Made by a program: the position numbers and the translations under genes
Notes under the pieces: generated by a model
Database searches by the model: none
Told to the model about the DNA's origin: nothing
What the model saw: only the letters and a program-made list of their open reading frames with translations
Shown here: positions 18,535 through 26,269 of the stretch, one piece after another
How the letters are laid out: each line of letters begins with the position of its first letter
How positions within the stretch are numbered: the first letter of the stretch is position 1
Assembly (NCBI RefSeq): GCF_000269985.1
Contig: NC_016109.1
Location: forward strand, 6,847,001 to 6,911,000
DNA length: 64,000 nt
Source of the DNA: Kitasatospora setae KM-6054
GTDB taxonomy: Bacteria > Actinomycetota > Actinomycetes > Streptomycetales > Streptomycetaceae
Reading direction: 5' to 3'

Positions 18535-19557
18535 TCACGGCCGGACGGCGCCCACGTACGGCATCACGTCCAGGTCGACGATCTGGACGTTCTTGCCGGT
18601 GCGCGGGGCGTGCAGCAGTTTGCCGTTGCCGACGTAGATGCCGACGTGGTGCAGGTCGGCGTAGTAGAAGACCAGGTCGCCGGGCTGGAGGTCGGCGCGG
18701 GCGACGTGCTTGCCGGCGTTCCACTGGTCCTGGGTGACGCGGGGGAGGCTGACGCCGCCGGCCCGGTAGGCCATCTGGGTCAGGCCGGAGCAGTCGAAGG
18801 AGTTCGGGCCCTCGGCGCCCCACTGGTAGGGCTTGCCGATCTGGGCGTAGGCGTAGTCGAGGATCGCCTTGGTCTGGCCGGAGGCGGGCCCGTCGTACGT
18901 CTGGCCGCGGGCCGAACTCCGGGACGCGGCGGGGGAGTCGTCGCCGAGGACGCGGGCCCGGTCGGCGGCCTTCAGGCCGGCCAGGATCCGGCTCGCCTCG
19001 TTCAGCTTGTCCTGGACCTCGGCCTTCTTGGCGCTGATGGTGCTGCGGGCCTGTTCCAGTTCGGCGAGCTTGTCGGCGGTCTCGGCCCGTTCCTGGTCGA
19101 TCGAGCGCTGCAGCCGCAGCGCGTCGCGCAGCGCCGCGGCCTGCCGGTCGCCCGCCAGGTCCTGGAGCCCGGCCTGCTGGAGGTACTCGTCGGGGGAGGC
19201 GCTGAGCATCAGCCGGACGCTCGGGTCGATGCCGCTGGTGCGGTACTGCTCGGCGGCGATCGCGCCCAGCGTCTCCTGGAACTCGACGATCTTCTGCTGC
19301 TGCCCGGCGAGCCGGTCCTGGAGCCTGCCGGCCTCGTCCTGGAGCTGCTTGGCCCGTTCGTCGACCTTGTTGTACTGCTCGGTGGCGGCCTCGGCCTGCT
19401 CGTACAGGCCGTCGACCTTGGCCTTGACCTGGTCGATGCTCGGCGCGGGTTCGGCGCCGGCGGTGGCGGCGGGCAGCAGGGCGGCGGCTCCGGCGGCGGC
19501 GCCGAGCACGGCGGTCCTGGCGCGTCCGGCCGGTCGGGGGCGGCGGTGCGTTCCCAT
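18535..19557 (-). CDS. Secreted NlpC/P60 peptidoglycan endopeptidase with coiled-coil N-terminus
   Basis: A 340-residue secreted cell-wall hydrolase. Residues 1-35 form a signal peptide ending near AGAEPAP. Residues about 40-210 are a long coiled coil (Gln/Glu/Leu/Ala-rich), as in RipA/Cwl-type hydrolases, and the C-terminal 110 residues are the NlpC/P60 domain with catalytic Cys in FDCSGLTQMAYR, His in HHVGIYVGNG and a later HAPRTG. ATG 19557 has GAGGAGAG upstream. It is divergent from a BlaI repressor, with a palindromic operator in the promoter region, which suggests regulation by cell-wall stress. Confidence 0.9.
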   Translation of the reverse strand: MGTHRRPRPAGRARTAVLGAAAGAAALLPAATAGAEPAPSIDQVKAKVDGLYEQAEAATEQYNKVDERAKQLQDEAGRLQDRLAGQQQKIVEFQETLGAIAAEQYRTSGIDPSVRLMLSASPDEYLQQAGLQDLAGDRQAAALRDALRLQRSIDQERAETADKLAELEQARSTISAKKAEVQDKLNEASRILAGLKAADRARVLGDDSPAASRSSARGQTYDGPASGQTKAILDYAYAQIGKPYQWGAEGPNSFDCSGLTQMAYRAGGVSLPRVTQDQWNAGKHVARADLQPGDLVFYYADLHHVGIYVGNGKLLHAPRTGKNVQIVDLDVMPYVGAVRP

Positions 19558-19618
19558 CGGCTGCGCTCTCTCCTCGGGGTCGGGCACGGGCACGGGCGCC
19601 GGCACCATCTACGAGATA

Positions 19619-19633
19619 ACTTAGTAGTTAAGT
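19619..19633. promoter_or_regulatory. BlaI-type operator candidate between the NlpC/P60 and BlaI genes
   Basis: The palindrome ACTTA-GTAGT-TAAGT lies in an A/T-rich island within an otherwise GC-saturated region, 61 bp before the hydrolase start and 82 bp before the repressor start. Its position suits autoregulation of BlaI-M56 and control of the hydrolase. Confidence 0.6.
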
Positions 19634-19714
19634 AGAAGGACCGGCAAGGCGCCCCCCGCCCACTACGATGAGCGCGGCAACCAGCAGGGGCAGCGGGGAA
19701 GGGCGGGACGGACG

Positions 19715-20104
19715 GTGCGCGGACTCGGCGACCTGGAGGCGGAGATCATGGACCGCCTGTGGACCTGGGGCCGCCCGGCCACCGTCCGCGAGATCGTCGA
19801 CGACCTCAACCGCACCCGGCCGCTCGCCTACACCACCGTCATGACGGTCGCCGACATCCTGCACCGCAAGGGCCTGCTGCGCCGCGAGAAGTCCGGCCGG
19901 GCCTGGAGCTACCGGCCCGCCTCCACCCGCGAGGCGTACAGCGCCGCCCTGATGCGCGAGGTGCTCGGCGAGAGCCCCAACCCCACCGGCGCGCTCGCGC
20001 ACCTGGTCGAACAGCTCACCCCCGAGGAGCTCGCCGCGCTGCGCAGCGCCATCGACTCGGTCGGCGGCCCGGGCCGGGAACAGCCCGGGGACGGCCCCCG
20101 GTGA
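19715..20104 (+). CDS. BlaI/MecI/CopY family transcriptional repressor
   Basis: A 129-residue winged-helix repressor (LGDLEAEIMDRLW, then RTRPLAYTTVMTVADILHRK as recognition region, and a C-terminal dimerisation and cleavage region). In characterised systems such repressors are inactivated after a membrane M56 sensor-peptidase detects beta-lactams or cell-wall damage. The next gene is such an M56 protein and overlaps by 4 bases. Start GTG 19715. Confidence 0.9.
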   Translation: MRGLGDLEAEIMDRLWTWGRPATVREIVDDLNRTRPLAYTTVMTVADILHRKGLLRREKSGRAWSYRPASTREAYSAALMREVLGESPNPTGALAHLVEQLTPEELAALRSAIDSVGGPGREQPGDGPR

Positions 20105-21003
20105 CGGCGGCCCTCGCGCTGCTCGGCTACGCGCTGCTGGTCGGGGTGCTCGCCCCGCTGCCGCTGGCCCGCTCCCGCTGGGCGCACCGCGCGCCCCGGC
20201 TGGCCGTCGCGCTCTGGCAGGCGCTCGCGCTGTCCTACACCACCGCGCTGGTGCTGGCCGCCCACCACCTCGCGGTGCCCGGCGGCCACCTGCACCTCGG
20301 CCTGGCCGGGCTGCTGCACGTCTGCGGCGTCGAGCACCCCGGCGCGCTCGCCTCCGGCGGCACCTGGCGGCTGCTGCCGCCCGCCGCCGTCGCGCTCTGG
20401 CCGCTGGGCCGGCTCGCCGCCGCGCTGGCCCGCACCGCCCGGCAGCGCCGCCGCCACCGCACCGTCCTCGACCTGGTCGCCGCCCGGGACGCCGGCCTCG
20501 GCGCGCACGTCCTCGACCACGACACCCCCGCCGCGTACTGCCTGCCCGGCCGGCGCGCCCGGATCGTGCTCACCCGCGGCGCCCTGGAACTGCTCACCGA
20601 CCGCCAGCTGGCCGCCGTCCTCGCCCACGAGCGGGCGCACGTGGCCGGCCGCCACCACCTGGCCCGGACCGCCGCGGACGCGTTCGCCGCCGCGTTCCCG
20701 TTCCTCCCGCTGGCCCGCCTCGGCGCCCGGGAGACCCCGCTGCTGCTGGAGATGGCCGCCGACGACCGGGCCGTCCGCCGCCACCCGCGCGCCGTGCTGG
20801 CCGCCGCCATGTACCGGGTCGCCGACGGCCAGGTCCCGCGCGCCGCGTTCGCCGCGGGCGGCCCCGCCGCGCTGCTGCGGGTCCGCCGCCTGCTCGCCCC
20901 CGCCGCCGCCCCGCACCCCGCGCTGCGGGCCGCCGCCGCGCTCGCCTCGGCCGCCGCCCCGGTGCTGCCGCTGCTGCTCACCTGCGGGCCGGTGCTGCCC
21001 TGA
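20101..21003 (+). CDS. M56 family membrane zinc metallopeptidase (BlaR1-like)
   Basis: A 300-residue protein with membrane segments near both termini and in the N-terminal half. The zinc motif HERAH (His176-Glu177, His180) sits in LAAVLAHERAHVAG, and a downstream glutamate (MAADDRAV context) may complete the site. There is no penicillin-binding sensor domain, unlike BlaR1, as is usual for streptomycete M56 proteins. GTG 20101 overlaps the BlaI stop (GTGA), so the two are coupled. Confidence 0.87.
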   Translation: MTAALALLGYALLVGVLAPLPLARSRWAHRAPRLAVALWQALALSYTTALVLAAHHLAVPGGHLHLGLAGLLHVCGVEHPGALASGGTWRLLPPAAVALWPLGRLAAALARTARQRRRHRTVLDLVAARDAGLGAHVLDHDTPAAYCLPGRRARIVLTRGALELLTDRQLAAVLAHERAHVAGRHHLARTAADAFAAAFPFLPLARLGARETPLLLEMAADDRAVRRHPRAVLAAAMYRVADGQVPRAAFAAGGPAALLRVRRLLAPAAAPHPALRAAAALASAAAPVLPLLLTCGPVLP

Positions 21004-21015
21004 GCCAACGCGCGG

Positions 21016-21049
21016 CCGCCCGCCCCGGACGACGGTCCGGGACGGGCGG
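21016..21049. terminator. Bidirectional terminator
   Basis: Inverted repeat with 15-base arms (21016-21030 and 21035-21049, one mismatch) and a GACG tetraloop between the convergent M56 and VOC genes. Confidence 0.75.
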
Positions 21050-21067
21050 TTCACGAGGTCGCGACCG

Positions 21068-21850
21068 TCAGGCCAGCGGCTGCGGCCTGATCAGCGCGAA
21101 CGGCGCGCCCTGCGGGTCGGCGACCACCGTCATCCGGCCCGCCGCCATGTCGAACGGCGGCGCCAGCACCGTCCCGCCCCGCTTGACCAGGGCGTCCACC
21201 GTCGAGTCCACGTCGTCGACCGCGAAGTACGTCAGCCAGTGCGCCGGGGTGCCGGGCGGGTCGTTGGCCAGCAGGGTGACCCCGCCGACCGCCCGGCCGC
21301 CGACCCGCAGCTCCCAGTACGAGTCCGCGCCGTCCAGCGGCTCGATCTCGATGCCGAACGCCTCGCCGTAGAACGCGGTCGCGGCCGGCACGTCACTGGT
21401 GTGCAGCTCGTTCCAGGTCAGCGCGCCGGCCTCGTTGACGACCCGCGCGCCGAAGAACTCGCCCGGCTGCCACACGCCGAACACCGCGCCCTGCGGGTCG
21501 GCCGCGACCAGCATCCGGCCCAGGTCCCCGACGTCCACGGTCGGGACGATCAGCGCGCCGCCGGCCCGGACGATCGCCTCCTGGGTGGCCTGCGCGTCGG
21601 TGGTCGCCAGGTAGCTGGTCCACACGGTCGGCGGCTCCGGCGCGCCCTCCGGCGCCATCGCCGGACCGATGCCGGCGACGGCCCGGCCGTTCAGCTCGCA
21701 GACCGCGTACCCGCCGAACTCGGCCGGGCCGGGCTGCCCCTGCCAGCCGAGCAGGTCGCGGTAGAAGTCCAGCGCCGCCTGCTGGTCCTTCGCCATCAGA
21801 TCGACCCAGCACGGGGTGCCGGTCGCGTACGGGGTGGTGACTTCGGGCAT
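21068..21850 (-). CDS. Two-domain VOC family (glyoxalase/bleomycin-resistance fold) protein
   Basis: A 260-residue protein made of two VOC modules (about 8-125 and 135-255), each with a strand-helix pattern such as GTPCWVDLMAKDQQAALDFY and LTWNELHTSDVPAATAFYG. It resembles the mycobacterial CFP30B/CFP32 group, whose substrate is unknown. ATG 21850 has GGAAAGAG upstream; an earlier in-frame start codes low-complexity sequence. It is convergent with the M56 gene. Confidence 0.82.
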   Translation of the reverse strand: MPEVTTPYATGTPCWVDLMAKDQQAALDFYRDLLGWQGQPGPAEFGGYAVCELNGRAVAGIGPAMAPEGAPEPPTVWTSYLATTDAQATQEAIVRAGGALIVPTVDVGDLGRMLVAADPQGAVFGVWQPGEFFGARVVNEAGALTWNELHTSDVPAATAFYGEAFGIEIEPLDGADSYWELRVGGRAVGGVTLLANDPPGTPAHWLTYFAVDDVDSTVDALVKRGGTVLAPPFDMAAGRMTVVADPQGAPFALIRPQPLA

Positions 21851-22043
21851 TTTTTCGCTCTTTCCGGTTCGGGTCATCCGGTGCGTCCCCCGCCAGCCAC
21901 CCTCCCGGCCCGCCCCCGCTCCCGCCACCGGGGCGGGCCCGCGCCCCCGCTCCCGCCCGCGCCGCCGCCCCCGGCGGGTCCCCCGTTCGGCCGCAGCCCC
22001 CACTCGGCCCGGGCCGCGAGCAGAACCGGCCCGGGCCCGGTCC

Positions 22044-24281
22044 TCAGGACCGGGTCAGGGCGATCAGCGCGATGTCGTCGGCGAGCTGGTGGGTCCAGTC
22101 GCGGACGTCCTCGGCGAGGTCGTCGACCAGGCGGCCCGGGTCGGTGGCGCGCAGGGCGGCGAGGCGCTCGCCGAGGGGGTAGAACTCGCCGGAGGAGTTG
22201 CGGGCCTCGCTGAGGCCGTCCGTGTGCAGCAGCAGGGCCGAGCCGTCCGGCAGGGCCAGCGGGGTCGGGGCGGGGGAGGGGCCGAGGCCGAGCGCGCCGA
22301 GGCCGAGCGGGAGCAGGGCCGGGACGGGCGTGGTGCGGACGCCGTCCGGGCCGATCCGCAGCGGGGCGAGGTGCCCGCAGTTGACCACCTCGACCTGCGC
22401 GCCGCCGTCCCGGTGCTGGAGCAGCAGCGCCGTCGCGAACAGCTCCTCGTCGCCGCGGGCCGCCGCCAGCCGGGCCAGCTGCCGGTCCAGCCGGGCGGCC
22501 AGCTCGCCCAGGTCGGCGGTCTCGTGCGCCTGTGAGCGGAAGCAGCCCAGCAGCTCGGTGACGGTCTGCACGGCCTGCAGGCCCTTGCCCCGGACGTCCC
22601 CGATCAGCACCCGGGTGCCGTGCGGGGTGCGCACCGCCTCGAAGAAGTCGCCGCCGACCCCGGTGCCCGCCGTCGCCGGCTGGTAGTGCCCGACCAGCCG
22701 CAGCTCGCCCAGCCGCCCCGGGATCGGGTGCAGCACCGCCTGCTGGAGGGCGACCTCGTTCGCCCGGACGCGGGCCAGCCGCTCCGACTGCTGGCGCCGG
22801 CTCCACGCCACCAGGCCCATCGCCGCGCCCACCGCCAGCGCCGCCACCGCCGCCCCCGGACGGTCCGCGACCCGGTCGCCCGCCAGCGCGACCAGCAGCA
22901 GGTGCTGCAACCCGGCCGCGCCCGCCACCGTCAGCGACACCACCGGCCGGCCCAGCAGCATCGCCACCAGCGCCACCACGCCGCAGGACACCCACAGCAC
23001 CGTCTCCAGCTCCCGGCGGCTGGCCTCGCCGGTCAGCAGCGAGGTACTGCCCGGCACGGCCTGCGCCAGCACCCCGCCGAACAGGATCGCCGCCGGGTAC
23101 AGCGCCGACGCCGCCGCCCGCCGCTGCCGGGGCAGCGCCGCCAGGAAACCGGCCAGGTACGGGATCTGCGCGACCACCAGGCCGAAGCCCACCAGCGTCG
23201 AGACCGCGCCCGCCACCAGCGCCGCCTGCCCGGCCCCCGCCGGCAGGAAGTGCAGCGTCGCCAGGCCCACCGCGGCCAGCGGCAGGCCCAGCGAGGAACC
23301 GGTCAGCGGCGTCAGCCGCCAGTGCCGGGCCACCAGCCCGGCCCCCAGCATGCCCAGCCCGTACCCCGACATCGCCAGCGTCACGTGCGCGAGCGTCACG
23401 CCGCGCTGCAACAGCAGCACCGGGGCGGTCGCCATCAGCCCGAGCTGGGCGAAACCCAGCGTCGCGCCCGCCGCCACCGCCCCGCCCGCCGCGCGGGCCG
23501 GCACCCCGAGCGCCGGCCGGCCCGGCCGCCGCCGCGCCAGCCGCACCGTCCGCACCCGGCACACCGCGAGCAGCACCGCCGCCGCGCACAACAGCACCCC
23601 CACCAGCGGGTCCGACCAGTCCCGCAGCGGGCCCAGCTCCAGCCCCGCCACGCCCAGCAGCGCCGCCAGCGCCACCCCCGGACCGCACACCGGCGCCACC
23701 GGCACCGAGGACCGCGGCAGGTGCTCGCGCGGCAGCAGCCGGAACGAGACCAGCAGCAGCAGCCCGGCCGCCGCCGGGAGCACCGACTCGCCGAGCCGCC
23801 AGCCCGCCACCGCGTCGATCCGCACCGCGACGTTCGCGCCCAGCACGAACGCCGTCGCCACCCCCGCGATCGCCCCGCCCACCACCCGGGTGATCCGGCC
23901 CGGCAGGTTCAGCACCGGGACGGACGCCAGCGCGGCGATCAGCACCCCGGCCGAACCGGCGTCCTCCACCGTCCGCCCCAGCAGGTACGTCCAGGGCCGC
24001 TGCGCCGAGACCGCGACGGCCCCGCCCGCCACCATCACCCCCAGCGCCCACCGCAGCACCCGGGGCCACCCCCACACGTCCACCGCCCGCCCCGCCACCA
24101 GGAACGCCGCCAGCATCGCCAGCGCCGACCCCAGCTGCGCCGCGACCGTCTCCCCCCGCCCCAACCCGAACTCCGCCATCGCCCCGGCCGCCGTCGCCCC
24201 GCGCAGCAGCGGCAGCAGCACGCACAGCGAGGCGGCGGCCACGAGCAGCAGTCGGACGGCGCGCCGGGGGGTGCCGGTCAC
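22044..24281 (-). CDS. Transporter-like membrane domain fused to a SpoIIE (PP2C-type) phosphatase
   Basis: A 745-residue protein. Residues about 1-490 have at least 12 hydrophobic segments in an MFS-like layout with Arg/Gly loops. Residues about 505-745 are a SpoIIE/RsbU serine phosphatase: GVGGDFFEAV and GDVRGKGLQAVQ carry metal-binding acidic residues, then NCGHLAP, LLLHTDGLSEARN and the closing DDIALIAL. GTG 24281 is preceded by AAGGAG about 10 bases upstream; a longer frame to 24365 is unlikely. Such phosphatases act on anti-sigma-factor antagonists, so the membrane half may serve as a sensor rather than an exporter. Confidence 0.85.
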   Translation of the reverse strand: MTGTPRRAVRLLLVAAASLCVLLPLLRGATAAGAMAEFGLGRGETVAAQLGSALAMLAAFLVAGRAVDVWGWPRVLRWALGVMVAGGAVAVSAQRPWTYLLGRTVEDAGSAGVLIAALASVPVLNLPGRITRVVGGAIAGVATAFVLGANVAVRIDAVAGWRLGESVLPAAAGLLLLVSFRLLPREHLPRSSVPVAPVCGPGVALAALLGVAGLELGPLRDWSDPLVGVLLCAAAVLLAVCRVRTVRLARRRPGRPALGVPARAAGGAVAAGATLGFAQLGLMATAPVLLLQRGVTLAHVTLAMSGYGLGMLGAGLVARHWRLTPLTGSSLGLPLAAVGLATLHFLPAGAGQAALVAGAVSTLVGFGLVVAQIPYLAGFLAALPRQRRAAASALYPAAILFGGVLAQAVPGSTSLLTGEASRRELETVLWVSCGVVALVAMLLGRPVVSLTVAGAAGLQHLLLVALAGDRVADRPGAAVAALAVGAAMGLVAWSRRQQSERLARVRANEVALQQAVLHPIPGRLGELRLVGHYQPATAGTGVGGDFFEAVRTPHGTRVLIGDVRGKGLQAVQTVTELLGCFRSQAHETADLGELAARLDRQLARLAAARGDEELFATALLLQHRDGGAQVEVVNCGHLAPLRIGPDGVRTTPVPALLPLGLGALGLGPSPAPTPLALPDGSALLLHTDGLSEARNSSGEFYPLGERLAALRATDPGRLVDDLAEDVRDWTHQLADDIALIALTRS

Positions 24282-24865
24282 GGGGGTCTCCTTCGGCAGG
24301 TCTGTGGACAGCAAGGCTTTCAGAGACCCCGAGCGACCAGAAGGGAAGAAGGTCACATAAGTCATATTTATCGCTTATCGGACATCTGCCAAGCACCGGC
24401 CTCCGAATCCGCCCGGGGGCGGCTGCCTGCGGCGGGCTCGCGGGGCGGAGGGGAGTGGGGAGGACGTCTGCCAAGCACCGGCCTCCGAATCCGCCCGGGG
24501 GCGGCTGCCTGCGGCGGGCTCGCGGGGTGGAGGGGGTGGGGAGGACATCTCCAAGCACCGGCCTTCGAGCGGCCCGGGGGCGGCCGCCTGCGGCGGGCTC
24601 GCGAGGCGGAGGGGGGAGGGTATCTGCCCAAGCGCGGCCTTCGAACCGCCCGGGGGCGGCCGCCTGCGGCGGGCCTGCCGTTCCGCCGATCGCCCTGTCG
24701 CCCGTTCTGCGGCTTTGCCGTCCCGCCACCTCGCCGTCCAGCCGCCCCGGAGGGGCCTGTGTGGGGGGGTCTGTCCGGTGGGTGGAATGCGTGGTGGGGG
24801 GCGGGGGCGGGTGGCTAGCGTGGCGGGTCGTTGACGGATCGTCACCCGTGGAGGGCCGCGCTTTG
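24282..24865. other. 584-bp intergenic region with promoter and tandem repeats
   Basis: No gene is supported. Nearest the phosphatase gene is an A/T-rich stretch with the inverted repeat ATAAG-N12-CTTAT (24357-24378), a candidate promoter or operator. Then comes a tandem array of four 75-82 bp units (24381 to about 24680), followed by a G-rich lead-in to the methyltransferase gene with GTGGAGGG as ribosome site at about 24848. Confidence 0.7.
24381..24680. repeat. Tandem array of four diverged 75-82 bp units
   Basis: Units begin at about 24381, 24463, 24544 and 24619. The first two are nearly identical, the third and the shortened fourth diverge. Each unit holds AAGCACCGGCCT or a close variant, the palindromic core CCGCCCGGGGGCGG or a variant, and GCCTGCGGCGGGC. 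Open frames crossing it on both strands are repetitive Pro/Arg/Gly sequence and are not genes. This looks like amplification of a dispersed intergenic element. Confidence 0.85.
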
Positions 24866-25441
24866 ATGCTCACGACCGAATCCCATCCCGCCGTGCTGGC
24901 CGCGCTCGCGGAGGAGTGCGCGGCGCTCGGCTTCGCGATGTCGTGCGACCTGACGACGGGGCGGCTGCTGCGGACGCTCGCGGCGGCCCGCCCCGGCGGG
25001 CGGGTGCTGGAGCTGGGGACGGGGGCCGGGGTGGGGACGAGCTGGCTGCTGAGCGGAATGGACCCGACGGCCCGGCTGACCAGCGTGGAGCTGGACGCCG
25101 AGGTGGCGGCGGTGGCGGCCGGGCGGCTGGGGGCGGACCCGCGGCTGGAGCTGGTGGTGGGGGACGGGGCGGAGCTGATCGACGCGCTGGAGCCGGGCGG
25201 CTTCGACCTGGTCTTCGCGGACACCTGGCCGGGCAAGTTCCACCACCTGGACCAGGCGCTGGCCCTGCTCGCCCCGGGCGGCACGTACCTGATCGACGAC
25301 CTGCTGCCGCAGCCGACCTGGCCGGACGACCACGCCGCGGCCGTCGTGGCGCTGGTCGAGCGGCTGACCGGCGATCCCGGCCTGCACGCCACCTACCTGG
25401 ACTGCTCGACCGGCCTGCTGCTGGCCACCCGCCGCCCGTAG
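24866..25441 (+). CDS. Class I SAM-dependent O-methyltransferase-like protein
   Basis: A 191-residue methyltransferase. The SAM-binding motif I is VLELGTGAGVGTSWLL, motif II contains the acidic end of VELDAEV, and later boxes are FDLVFADTWPGKFHHLD and GGTYLIDDLLPQ, similar to the small catechol-O-methyltransferase-like group. The substrate is unknown. ATG 24866 has GTGGAGGG about 12 bases upstream. It is unrelated in strand to the phosphatase and lies just before the DUF421 gene. Confidence 0.8.
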   Translation: MLTTESHPAVLAALAEECAALGFAMSCDLTTGRLLRTLAAARPGGRVLELGTGAGVGTSWLLSGMDPTARLTSVELDAEVAAVAAGRLGADPRLELVVGDGAELIDALEPGGFDLVFADTWPGKFHHLDQALALLAPGGTYLIDDLLPQPTWPDDHAAAVVALVERLTGDPGLHATYLDCSTGLLLATRRP

Positions 25442-25507
25442 GCCGTCGGGGGGACGGCGGGCGTGGTGGCCGGTGCGGGCGGCGGGCCGGCCCCTACGGT
25501 GGCCGCC

Positions 25508-26068
25508 ATGTGGCAGGACATGTTCGACGCGGGGATCTCGTACGGCGAGAAGGCGGCCCGCACGGTGCTGGTCTACCTGGCGCTGCTGGTGCTGCTGCGG
25601 CTGATCGGCAAGCGCGGGCTGGCGCAGCTGAACACCTTCGACCTGGTGGTGATGCTGCTGCTGTCGAACGTGGTGCAGAACGCGGTGATCGGGAACGACA
25701 ACTCGGTCTCCGGCGGCCTGTTCGGGGCGGTGGTGCTGCTGCTCGCGGACTGGGTGATGGTGCGGCAGGCGGCCCGCCGGGACTGGTTCAACCGGCTGTT
25801 GAACGGGACGCCGACGGTGCTGGCCCGGGACGGGGTGTACGACCGGCGGACGATCGTCCGGCAGGGGATCAGGACCGGGGACCTGGACGTGGCGGTCCGG
25901 CAGCAGGGCGGCGACGCGGTCGAGGAGACCTCGCTGATCGTGCTGGAGCCGGGCGGGACGCTGCTGGTGGAGCTGAAGGCCGGTGACCAGGTCGCGGACA
26001 AGGACGACGTGGCGGCGCTGCGGGCCGCGCTGGCCGCGATCGAGGCCCGGCTGCCCCCGGCCGGCTGA
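25508..26068 (+). CDS. DUF421 (YetF-like) membrane protein
   Basis: A 186-residue protein with three N-terminal membrane helices and a C-terminal cytoplasmic domain. Conserved segments are LRLIGKRGLAQLNTFDLVVMLLLSN, located at about residues 30-54, NAVIGNDNSV and the C-terminal VVLEPGG-like stretch. DUF421 proteins are widespread and of unknown function; some are linked to spore membranes in Bacillus. ATG 25508 is probably leaderless (TACGGT at 25495-25500). Confidence 0.82.
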   Translation: MWQDMFDAGISYGEKAARTVLVYLALLVLLRLIGKRGLAQLNTFDLVVMLLLSNVVQNAVIGNDNSVSGGLFGAVVLLLADWVMVRQAARRDWFNRLLNGTPTVLARDGVYDRRTIVRQGIRTGDLDVAVRQQGGDAVEETSLIVLEPGGTLLVELKAGDQVADKDDVAALRAALAAIEARLPPAG

Positions 26069-26269
26069 GCGGGCGGGGGTGGCCGGGCGGTTTATACCGG
26101 TTCGGGGTGATCGTCGGACGATATTGACGAATCCTTAACGGCCCCCTTGCGCCCGCCCCGAGCCTTCGATTCGATCACCAAAAGCGCCCCCCATCTGCGG
26201 AAACAGGGAAAATCCGACAGTCTGACAGGCTGGTTGCCAAGTCGGCGGGGCCACATACGCTCCCGTGCT

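Noticed and set aside
24381..24680. Possible CRISPR array
   Set aside because: The 75-82 bp units are contiguous, without repeat-spacer alternation and without cas genes nearby.
21874..25392. Open frame of 1172 codons on the minus strand
   Set aside because: A shadow covering the real phosphatase gene, the tandem repeat array and the methyltransferase gene.
26069..26269. Possible ydaO-type (c-di-AMP) riboswitch before the KimA-like gene
   Set aside because: No recognisable conserved core was found by eye, and the gene start fits a leaderless transcript. A covariance-model search would settle it.
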